The notes beneath the pieces were generated by a model. It did no database searches. It saw nothing but the letters and a program-made list of their open reading frames with translations, and was not told where the DNA came from. This document shows, piece after piece, positions 1 to 7,600 of a stretch of DNA of 15,007 nucleotides. Every line of letters starts with the position of its first letter. The first letter of the stretch is position 1. Origin of the DNA: CAIYRG01 sp036273455 (GTDB lineage Bacteria; Pseudomonadota; Alphaproteobacteria; Micropepsales; Micropepsaceae); NCBI GenBank assembly GCA_036273455.1, contig DASUHP010000148.1, positions 1-15,007 of the forward strand. Reading direction: 5' to 3'. Both the position numbers and the translations under genes were made by a program.

Positions 1-1
1 C

Positions 2-211
2 CCTGATGCCGCCATCCTGGTCTCGGAAGTGACCTGCAACCTGCCGGGCTGCCCGCCGCTCGAAACCGTGGTCGCGTTCTGGGAGAACGACACCCGCCAC
101 CACTTCAAACTGTTCAAGCCGGTGGCCGAAGTCGCGCCCGACAACCTGCCTTATGCCTGGATGAAAGAATCCCTCATCGTACCCGAGGGCTTCGGCTGCG
201 AATGCTGCTGA
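2..211 (+). CDS. Conserved hypothetical protein, Cys-rich C-terminus (5' partial)
   Basis: This is the last 69 residues of a protein whose start lies before the window; the frame is open from base 2. The visible part has two cysteine clusters: C-x4-C in the segment VTCNLPGC, and a C-terminal GFGCECC just before the stop. Between them is a hydrophilic stretch with HH and several acidic residues. The cysteine spacing could bind a metal, but that is inference. I recall similar short proteins from Bradyrhizobium-like genomes but no named function. The stop TGA at 209-211 overlaps the farthest upstream ATG (202) of the next gene, so the two could be translationally coupled. The reading frame is well supported; the function is unknown. 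Confidence 0.7.
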   Translation, partial: PDAAILVSEVTCNLPGCPPLETVVAFWENDTRHHFKLFKPVAEVAPDNLPYAWMKESLIVPEGFGCECC

Positions 212-1800
212 CTGCTGAAACTCATGTGTCATCCCCGCGAAGGCGGGGACCCATCCGCGCCGCGTCTGCGGCGCGAAGAAGTGTGTTTTGCGCAGCAGCT
301 TTCGCGATTCTCGCCTTAGCTTTCACCGCCCCCGCCGCCGCGCAAACGCGAACCAATGTAGCGGTGCTTCCCTTCGCGACCGCGCCTGCCGTCGCATACA
401 CAGGGCACGCGCCGATCGTACCGGATTACCTCAGCAATTCGTTTACAGACGAAATTGCGCTCGCCCTGACCAAAGTATCGGGAATCGGAGTCGTCGGACG
501 TTCTTCCATTTTCACCTTCAAAAATCCTGTTTCACAACTCGCCAACATCTCCAGAACACTTGGCACGCAATACTTTGTTCAGGGATCGGTCGCGTGGTCC
601 GGCGATGTGATTCACGTGTCGGCCCGCCTTGTCCGCGTGGCCGGCGCGGCGCCGGCACAAATTTGGGCCAAAGATTACGGCGAACGCGATCTAACCGACA
701 TTTTTGATATCGAAGAAGACATTGCTCTGAACGTCGCAAAGACGCTTGGCTATCCGGTGAGCCTGCCGAGCCGCGAGCATTTGATGAAGCGTCCCACGGA
801 TGTAGCCGCGTATGAAGACTACCTCCACGCCAAAGACGTGGCGCGTGGACGCGGTGCACAGGCTCTTTCCGGGGCCAAGGATCTGCTTGAAATGGTGCTG
901 GTCCGTGATCCGGATTTCGAACCTGCCGCGGCGATGATCGCTTACGAATATGCGCTGACGCCGCTCTTCGCGCCGGCGCTGCGCGGCAACCGCCCCGACG
1001 AAGAACGCGCGCTCACCGATCGCCTGCTGCCTCGTGCCGATATCTTTGCCCGTCGCGCGGTTGCGCTCGATCCCACAGACGCGACGGCCTGGGTGGCGCT
1101 GGGCTATGTGCGGCTGGTACAGCACAACATGATCGCCGCCGAAGATGCCTTCCGCACCGCGCTCCGGCTCGATCCCAATCAGGCCGACGGTTTGCACGGC
1201 TATAGCCAGTTTTTGGCGGCCATGGGCAAGATCAAGGAATCGCTTGCGCTTCGCGATCATCTGCAGGCGATCGAACCATCGATCGTGAATTACACCGCCG
1301 ATACCGCCGAGATTTACTGGGTCGCGGGCGACACGGACAAAGCGATCCAGATGCTGCAGCCCTTCCGTCCGGGACGGACTCTCGAGTTGGCGCTGATCCT
1401 TGCCGCCTCCGGCCGCACCCACGAAGCCGCCGGCGCGTTGCGCGAAATGCCGCAGACCAACTGGCCCGACGGGTTGCTGGAAAAAGCCGCCAAACTGCTC
1501 GACACCGCGCCGGCGCAAAATCCGCCCGACAGCATGCCGAAACTCGGCAGTCTCAGCTTCACGTTCCTCTTTGTCGGCGCGCCCGAACGCGACCTCGAAT
1601 ATTATGAAGACGAGGTCAAAGGCGGCTATTTCCAGCCGATCTCCGCCACCTGGTTCTGGCACCCGTCCTTCGCGCCGGTGCGCCACACAGACCGGTTCAA
1701 GAAGCTGGTTCGCGATCTCGGCATGGCGGATTACTGGCGCGCCCGCGGCTGGCCACAATACTGCCATCCGACCAGCGGAAACGACTTCGTGTGTGATTGA
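202..1800 (+). CDS. Exported TolB-like/TPR-repeat protein
   Basis: The mature part begins after a hydrophobic stretch ending APAAAQ (about residue 48, counting from 202). Residues 52-185 resemble the TolB N-terminal-like domain (NVAVLPFA, then an FTDEIALAL helix, a GVVGRSS strand and a YFVQGSV strand). In alphaproteobacteria this domain is often fused to TPRs in adenylate-cyclase-like or CadC-like proteins. At least two TPR units follow at about 294-360, with weaker ones to about 430. The C-terminus (DYWRARGWPQ...DFVCD) is a signature I associate with this TPR family. No cyclase or DNA-binding domain is present, so a periplasmic scaffold role is inferred. The start is uncertain: ATG 202 overlaps the upstream gene and runs through repeat copy 1. 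GTG 226 and GTG 283 are alternatives; GTG 283 gives 505 residues but a signal peptide without a basic n-region. Confidence 0.85.
   Translation: MLLTAETHVSSPRRRGPIRAASAARRSVFCAAAFAILALAFTAPAAAQTRTNVAVLPFATAPAVAYTGHAPIVPDYLSNSFTDEIALALTKVSGIGVVGRSSIFTFKNPVSQLANISRTLGTQYFVQGSVAWSGDVIHVSARLVRVAGAAPAQIWAKDYGERDLTDIFDIEEDIALNVAKTLGYPVSLPSREHLMKRPTDVAAYEDYLHAKDVARGRGAQALSGAKDLLEMVLVRDPDFEPAAAMIAYEYALTPLFAPALRGNRPDEERALTDRLLPRADIFARRAVALDPTDATAWVALGYVRLVQHNMIAAEDAFRTALRLDPNQADGLHGYSQFLAAMGKIKESLALRDHLQAIEPSIVNYTADTAEIYWVAGDTDKAIQMLQPFRPGRTLELALILAASGRTHEAAGALREMPQTNWPDGLLEKAAKLLDTAPAQNPPDSMPKLGSLSFTFLFVGAPERDLEYYEDEVKGGYFQPISATWFWHPSFAPVRHTDRFKKLVRDLGMADYWRARGWPQYCHPTSGNDFVCD
227..299. repeat. Palindromic repeat, copy 1 (left half)
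   Basis: It begins TGTCATCCCCGCG, with a 6-bp hairpin CCCCGC/GCGGGG (233-238 and 243-248, loop GAAG). Next comes the core shared with copy 3: positions 249-277 are identical to 14745-14773 over 29 bases. Similarity fades through TTTTGCGCAG at about 286-295. The mirrored right half found in copies 2 and 3 is missing; coding sequence for a signal peptide follows instead. The copy is in frame with the TPR gene and encodes an Arg-rich segment. Confidence 0.8.
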
Positions 1801-1838
1801 AATCTCACCGGGCCCTTGCGAAGTCGGATAGTAAATCT

Positions 1839-1984
1839 CAGTGTCATCCCCGGCCGAGCGAAGCGAGGGGAAGGGGACCCATACGCGTCGGCGGCGCGAA
1901 GAAATACTTTTTGGCGCGCAGACGCGCGCCTGATGGATCCCCTTCCCTCGGATCGCTTCGCGATCCTCGCCGGGGATGACACTG
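1839..1984. repeat. Palindromic repeat, copy 2 (complete)
   Basis: The ends are perfect 16-bp inverted repeats: CAGTGTCATCCCCGGC at 1839-1854 and its complement at 1969-1984. Inside, GGGGAAGGGGACCCAT mirrors ATGGATCCCCTTCCC imperfectly, around a core centred near 1905. Positions 1909-1936 are identical to 14781-14808 of copy 3. The element fills most of the gap between the TPR gene and the LVIVD gene and ends about 20 bases before the latter's start. Folded in RNA it would form a long hairpin and could act as a terminator or stabiliser. It has no coding capacity I trust. Confidence 0.9.
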
Positions 1985-2005
1985 ATGTTGTTGGAGGAAA
2001 TGCCC

Positions 2006-3337
2006 ATGCTTACACGCCGCGACTCGCTCGCCGGATTGGCCGGCGTCGCCGCCGCCGCTTCACTTCCCCTTGCATCCCGCGCCCAACCTGCGCCGCAGCC
2101 GCCGATCCCGCCCGAAGGCATTCCCAGCAAGCGCATCAAACACATCTCCTATTCCGATCAGGGCGGCCGCCCCGATGGCGTGCAGGTGATGTACAACCGC
2201 GGCCATATCTATGTCGGCCACATGTTCAGCGATGGCGTCACGACTCTGGACGCCAGCGATCCGCGCAATCTGAAGCCGGTCAATTTTTTCACCGCCGGCC
2301 CGAATACGCGCACGCACCATCTGCAGGTCGCCGAAGATCTCATGCTGCTCGCCAATGGCGCCAACATCGTCGCCATGCAATCCTATGACAGTCTGCGCGG
2401 CTATTTCGAGAACACGCTTGCCGACAGCCTGACCAACCGCAAACCGTTCCGCGCCGGCCTGTCGATTCACGACATCAAGACCGACCCGGCTCGCCCGCGC
2501 GAAATTGCGTTCCTGCAAATGCCCGGCATCGGCATCAACCGGCTGTGGTGGACCGGCGGGCGCTATGCCTATGTCTCGGCGCATTTCGACGGCTTCACTG
2601 ATCACATCCTGTGCATTGTCGATCTGCAGAACATCACCAAGCCCGAGATCGTCTCGAAATGGTGGCTGCCCGGCATGAACCGTGCCGCCGGAGAAGTGGA
2701 CCGCACGCCGAAAGGCAAGCGTTACGCGTTGCATCACATGATCGTCGCGGGAAACCGCGGTTATGCGGCGTGGCGCGACGGTGGATTCACCATCCACGAC
2801 GTGTCGGACGCGCATAATCCGAAGCTCTTATCGCACATCAACTGGTCGCCGCCCTATCCCGGCGGCACGCATACGCCGCTGCCGCTGCCAAACCGCAAGC
2901 TTGCGATCGTGGCCGACGAGTCCAACGCGGATTTCTGCGCGAAGGGCCTGTTCTACACCTGGGTGCTCGATGTCCGTGCGGACGACAATCCGGTGCCGAT
3001 CGCGACTTTGCCCACGCCCACCGACCGCAGTGATTACTGCCGGCTGGGCAATTTCGGGCCGCACAATCTGCATGAGAACCGGCCCGGCTTTTTCGTCAGT
3101 GAGGAGATGATCTTCGCCACCTATCACGATGCCGGCGTGCGCGTGTTCGACATCCGCGACCAATATGCGCCGAAGGAGATCGCGTCGTGGATTCCGCCGG
3201 TGCCCTCCCGCATGATCGATCCACGTCCCAACGTCGCAAAATGCGCCATGACCTGCGATTGTCTGGTGACGCGCGACGGCCTCATGTATGTCAGCGACTG
3301 GAACGCCGGCATGCACGTCATGCAAATTGAATTGTAA
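2006..3337 (+). CDS. Tat-exported LVIVD-repeat beta-propeller protein
   Basis: The chosen start ATG 2006 has GGAGG at 1993-1997 with 8-base spacing. ATG 2000 is too close to that site, and ATG 1976 lies inside the repeat. The protein is 443 aa. The N-terminus MLTRRDSLAGLAG, followed by an Ala-rich hydrophobic segment and ASRAQ, fits a twin-arginine signal, so export of a folded protein is likely. The body contains about seven segments of the form V/L-x-V/I-x-D followed by a Pro-rich turn, for example GVTTLDASDPRNLKP, LCIVDLQNITKPEIV, FTIHDVSDAHNPKLL and VRVFDIRDQYAPKEIA. This is the LVIVD repeat pattern, consistent with a seven-bladed propeller. Two cysteines close together (CAMTCDC) near the C-terminus could form a disulfide or bind a metal. 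The fold is well supported; no enzymatic activity can be assigned. Confidence 0.85.
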   Translation: MLTRRDSLAGLAGVAAAASLPLASRAQPAPQPPIPPEGIPSKRIKHISYSDQGGRPDGVQVMYNRGHIYVGHMFSDGVTTLDASDPRNLKPVNFFTAGPNTRTHHLQVAEDLMLLANGANIVAMQSYDSLRGYFENTLADSLTNRKPFRAGLSIHDIKTDPARPREIAFLQMPGIGINRLWWTGGRYAYVSAHFDGFTDHILCIVDLQNITKPEIVSKWWLPGMNRAAGEVDRTPKGKRYALHHMIVAGNRGYAAWRDGGFTIHDVSDAHNPKLLSHINWSPPYPGGTHTPLPLPNRKLAIVADESNADFCAKGLFYTWVLDVRADDNPVPIATLPTPTDRSDYCRLGNFGPHNLHENRPGFFVSEEMIFATYHDAGVRVFDIRDQYAPKEIASWIPPVPSRMIDPRPNVAKCAMTCDCLVTRDGLMYVSDWNAGMHVMQIEL

Positions 3338-3351
3338 CTCCCCGGCCGCAT

Positions 3352-3397
3352 CCCACGCGCGCAAATCGCCTTTGGCGATTTGTTTATCGCGCGTGGG
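3352..3397. terminator. Two-tier hairpin after the LVIVD gene
   Basis: The outer stem CCCACGCGCG (3352-3361) pairs perfectly with 3388-3397. The inner stem AAATCGCC (3363-3370) pairs with GGCGATTT (3374-3381) around a TTT loop. It starts 14 bases after the stop codon. There is no clear U-tract, so rho-independent termination is plausible but unproven; a REP-like element is the alternative. Confidence 0.5.
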
Positions 3398-3437
3398 GCC
3401 CTGAAGCGGCGCTCAGCCACGATATTCCGATGGCCGC

Positions 3438-3463
3438 ATCCCTCACGCGCCCGCGTGCGGGAT
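3438..3463. terminator. Second hairpin in the convergent gap
   Basis: ATCCC (3438-3442) pairs with GGGAT (3459-3463), and CACGCG (3444-3449) pairs with CGCGTG (3452-3457), with one T/C mismatch between the stems and a very tight loop. The preceding GGCCGCATCCC at 3432-3442 directly repeats 3344-3354, which leads into the first hairpin. It could serve the - strand gene ending at 3544. Confidence 0.4.
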
Positions 3464-3543
3464 AGGGCGCCGCCGGGTCCGAATTTCAAGACCATCCGGC
3501 CGGTTCTGCGAATCGGCGAAGTCGTGGCCGCGTAAATCGCGGG

Positions 3544-4437
3544 TCAAAAATCCGGCTTTTCCGCTTTCGGCAAACCGATCCAGCGGTCCTTGTAATACTC
3601 GGCCGGATTCTCGGCACAAACCTGTTCCAGCCAGGCCATGCTCTGCGCCATGGGCCGGTATGTCACGTAACCCGACCATGGCGTCGTAAACACCTTCGGA
3701 TCTTCCACGGTCACAAAAACCTGCAGGCCCTTCTTGCCGGTGTCGGGATCGATCTCCCGCGGCGCCGCGTTCAGCCGTCCATCGAGATTTTCATAGCGCT
3801 GCTGCGCCTGTTTGGCCGCCGGGCCGTCGATCAGACGGTAGGTTTCGACAACATGCAGCGAATCGGTCACCGGCGATCCGTAACGGTCCACCATCGCATA
3901 AGGCCCGGGTTTCACGCCGATGGTGTCAACCACCAGCGCGCCGCCTTCGTAATGTCCGATCGAATCTCCCATCGGTGACGGCACGAGAGTTTTCGGGTGC
4001 GCGGAATTCAACCGGACCCGGCGAACCTGATCGTCCTGATCATAGATGAACGTGATGCTGTTCTTTCCCTGCAGCATTTCGACGCCAAGCTGCATGGCGA
4101 GCGTAAAGGGCGGATTGTATGGCCGGCACTGGTTCGACGGATCCGGATAGGCACGACCGCTGAGCGAAATCTCGCCCTTCTGCCTGATGATTGCCGAGGT
4201 CTCGGGCTTCAGAATCGGATTGTGGTAATCGCCGACCAGCTGGCCGATATTGCTCGCGCCATTGGGCATGCGCGACAGATTCATCACCGGTTGCGGGCCG
4301 CCGGGAATCGGCTCGAAATTGAAAGCGTTGCGTCCCCAATGCCCGGTCAAATCCGGAATGGCAGCGGCGGCAAATACTGCCGTGGGCAATGCCGCCATCG
4401 CCGCAGCACATATCATCCTGTGGAGCGCACACGTCAT
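3544..4437 (-). CDS. Exported conserved hypothetical protein (GHxEG-x3-VVDT family)
   Basis: The protein is 297 aa. The N-terminus has a Sec-type signal: a short basic start, then an Ala-rich hydrophobic run ending FAAAA before IPDLTGHWG. The central segment DSIGHYEGGALVVDTIG, followed by VDRYGSPVTDSLHVVETYRL, matches a motif common in uncharacterised secreted proteins of soil proteobacteria and acidobacteria (usual form GHWEGDTLVVDT). I know of no established function for that family. The C-terminal region keeps the W-SGYVTYRPM and C-AENPAEYYKDRW features. The start at 4437 has only a weak AAGG directly before it; Met8 is an alternative that leaves a tighter signal peptide. It converges on the LVIVD gene and diverges from the kinase. 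The gene call is firm; the role is unknown. Confidence 0.8.
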   Translation of the reverse strand: MTCALHRMICAAAMAALPTAVFAAAAIPDLTGHWGRNAFNFEPIPGGPQPVMNLSRMPNGASNIGQLVGDYHNPILKPETSAIIRQKGEISLSGRAYPDPSNQCRPYNPPFTLAMQLGVEMLQGKNSITFIYDQDDQVRRVRLNSAHPKTLVPSPMGDSIGHYEGGALVVDTIGVKPGPYAMVDRYGSPVTDSLHVVETYRLIDGPAAKQAQQRYENLDGRLNAAPREIDPDTGKKGLQVFVTVEDPKVFTTPWSGYVTYRPMAQSMAWLEQVCAENPAEYYKDRWIGLPKAEKPDF

Positions 4438-4690
4438 CCTTCGTCCCGTCCCTCAGCGTCGCGCCGATATTACGGTTTTCGCCGCATGCATGGGAGACGT
4501 ATTGAACCTTTTCGCGATTGGACGCGGGTTCCATCGAGTTCCCGCCACGCCCGTTTGCCCGCAACGTCACTGGAATGCCCCAATCAGCCCTTGTTTCAAT
4601 CCCGAAAACTTGCATTACATCCGTCTGGCACGTCATCCCGTGGGGCGGGGCTCTCGCTGCCGATGTGGAAAATTTGGGGTCTCAGTCTCG
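4438..4690. other. Divergent intergenic region
   Basis: These 253 bases lie between the start of the - strand hypothetical and the GTG start of the kinase, and should hold both promoters. I found no convincing -35/-10 pair, sigma-54 site or operator by eye. The kinase reading frame happens to stay open through this stretch and back to 4250, but the encoded peptide shows no family resemblance there. Confidence 0.6.
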
Positions 4691-7600
4691 GTGAGTACTG
4701 CGCCGGCGCCGCCACATGGCGGCGACTCTGACGAGCGATTTCTTGCCGGCGGCGGTGAACTGGGCGAGCGCATGCGCGCCTATGACTGGGCCAGCACGCC
4801 TCTCGGACCACCGCCGTCCTGGCCGCGCAGCCTCAAGACGGCCGTGCGCATCATGCTCACCTCGCGCCAACCGATCTGGATCGGCTGGGGCCCGGACCTG
4901 ATCTATCTGTACAATGATCCGTACAAGTCCATCATCGGCGGCAAACATCCCTGGGCGCTGGGCAAACCGACACGACAGGTCTGGGCTGAAATCTGGAACG
5001 AGATCGGTCCGATGCTGGACCAGGCGATGCGCGGCGACGAGGGGACTTATGTCGAAGCCCAGCGTCTCATCATGGAGCGCAACGGCTATCCCGAAGAAAC
5101 CTATTACACATTTTCCTACAGTCCGGTGCCGGATGACGAAGGCCGCTCCGCCGGGATCATCTGCGCCAATACCGACGATACGCGAAAAGTCATTGGCGAG
5201 CGTCAACTCGCATTGCTTCGCGATCTCGCCGCGGGCACTGCCCAGGCGCGCAACTGGAGAGATGCATGTGAATATAGTGCGCAGGCGCTTTCGACCGATC
5301 GCCGCGATCTGCCTTTCGCGCTGATTTACGTCTCCGGCCCCGGTACTCCGGGCCTTTCGCTGGTGGCCCGCTCGGGCATCTCGGCCGATCATCCAGCCGC
5401 GCCCCAGTCGCTCGCGGCAGGCAATGAGTCTGTCTGGGCGATCGACGATGCGCTGACCAGACATGAGCTTACGGTGGCCGGCGGTCTCGCCAGCCGGTTT
5501 CTGGGCGCGGACGCGCTACCCTGCGGGCCGTGGGAGAAGTCATGCGACCAAGCTGCGATCGTGCCGGTCCTGCCGGCCGGTGAAACCGGCCGTGCCGGAA
5601 TTCTGATCGCGGGATTGAACCCCTATCGGCTTTTCGACAGCTTCTATCGCGATTTCCTTGGCCTCGTGGCGGGCCAGATCGGCGCCGCAATCGGTAATGC
5701 CCAGGCTTACGAGGAAGAACGCAAACGCGCCGAAGCCCTCGCCGAGATCGATCGCGCGAAAACCACCTTCTTTTCCAATATCAGTCATGAATTCCGGACC
5801 CCGCTCACCCTGATCCTGGGTCCGCTCGAGGAACTGCTCGCGAAGCGCCCAGCGCAATCCTCGCGCGATCTGTTGGGGATCGCACATCGCAATGGCCTCA
5901 GACTGCTGCGCCTCGTCAACGCGCTGCTGGATTTCGCGCGCCTCGAAGCCGGCCATATCAAACCCGTCTTTGAAACGGTCGATCTCGGACCCTTCACCGC
6001 GGAGCTCGCCGCGAATTTCCGTCCACTGATGGACAAGGCCGGTCTGAAATTCGAAGTCGATTGCCCCCCGCTGCACGTCACGGTCTTCGTCGACCGCAAC
6101 ATGTGGGAGCGCATCGTCCTCAATCTGCTGTCGAACGCGTTCAAATATACGCTCAATGGCGGTGTCAGGATTGCGCTGACACCGGCCGGCCAGGGTGTCG
6201 AACTGTCGGTCACCGATACCGGAGTTGGGATTCCGCCGGAGGAATTGCCGCGCCTGTTCGAACGCTTTCACCGCATCGAGGGCCAGCAGGGCCGCTCATT
6301 TGAAGGATCAGGCATTGGCCTCGCGCTGGTCCATGATCTGGTGAAACTGCATGGCGGCGCGATACGCGTCGACAGCGAAACCGGCAAGGGCAGCCGGTTC
6401 ACCATCACCTTGCCATCAGGTTCGGAACATCTTCCGCGTGATCGCATCAACGCGGCGCGCGAATCCGCCGCCCTCTCCATCAATCCCGACATCTTTGTTG
6501 CTGAAGCCGAACGATGGCTGCCTGACGTCGTCCAGGGCGAGGCGCTGCCGGTCCATACCGCACTCGGCAAATTGGCGCGCGCCGAGCCGCAACAGGGGCG
6601 TATTCTGTTCGCGGACGACAACGCGGACCTGCGCAGCTATACCGGCAGACTGCTTCGGCAGGCGGGTTATGAAGTCATGCTCTCAGAGGACGGGGCAGCG
6701 GCGCTCGACGCAGCCGGAAAGCACGCTCCCGATCTGATCGTCACCGATGTCATGATGCCCAGGATGGATGGCTTTGCGCTGTTGAAAGCCCTGCGCGAGC
6801 GGCCGGACCTGCATGACGTCCCGGTCATTCTGCTCTCCGCGCGGGCGGGCGAGGAAGCGCGCACCGAAGGTCTCGTTGCCGGCGCCGACGACTATTTGAC
6901 CAAGCCCTTTTCGGCCAGCGAGTTACTTGCCCGCATCGCGACAAATCTCACCGTCGGTGAAGTCCGCCGCGGCGAAAAAAACCGGCTCGAGGAGGAAGCC
7001 CGTACGCTCGAAACCCTCAATCGCGTCGGCGCAACAGTCGCTGCCGAACTCGATCTCGAGCGTGCAGTGCAGACCGTAACTGATGCCGCCACCGAACTTA
7101 CGGGCGCCGACTTCGGTGCTTTCTTCTACAACCTCGTCGACAAGCAGGGCGAAAAATTCACCCTCTATGCAATCTCAGGGCTGCCGCGCGAAGCCTTCGC
7201 GAAATTTCCCCAACCGCGCAACACCGAGGTTTTTGGTCCGGTTTTCCGTGGTGAATCGGTTGTCCGCTCGGACGACGTCACCAAAGACGCCCGTTATGGC
7301 AAGAACGCGCCGTATCACGGAATGCCCGAAGGTCACCCACCGGTTCGCAGTTTCCTTGCCGCTCCGGTGATCTCGCGCTCCGGCGAGGTGCTTGGCGGGT
7401 TGTTCTTCGGCCATTCGCGGACGGGAGTTTTCGATGCCCGCGCCGAGCGGTTGGTGACGGGAATTGCCTCGCAGGCTGCCATCGCCATCGACAACGCGCG
7501 CCTGTACCGCAGCCTGAGTGAAAATGAAGACAGGCTGGCGAAACTCAACGAAAATCTGGAACAGCGCGTCGAAGAGCGCACCTCCGAACTCGCCACCGCA

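Noticed and set aside
691..2145. 484-codon open frame on the - strand
   Set aside because: It is antisense to the TPR gene and runs across a repeat and into the LVIVD gene. The sequence is low-complexity, Arg/Gly-rich, with no domain; it is an effect of high GC.
4623..4650. TGGCAC as a possible sigma-54 element before the kinase
   Set aside because: The matching TTGC element at the required spacing is absent.
4250..4690. Upstream extension of the kinase frame starting at ATG 4250
   Set aside because: It overlaps the - strand hypothetical gene, shows no family resemblance, and the recognisable kinase N-terminus begins just after GTG 4691.
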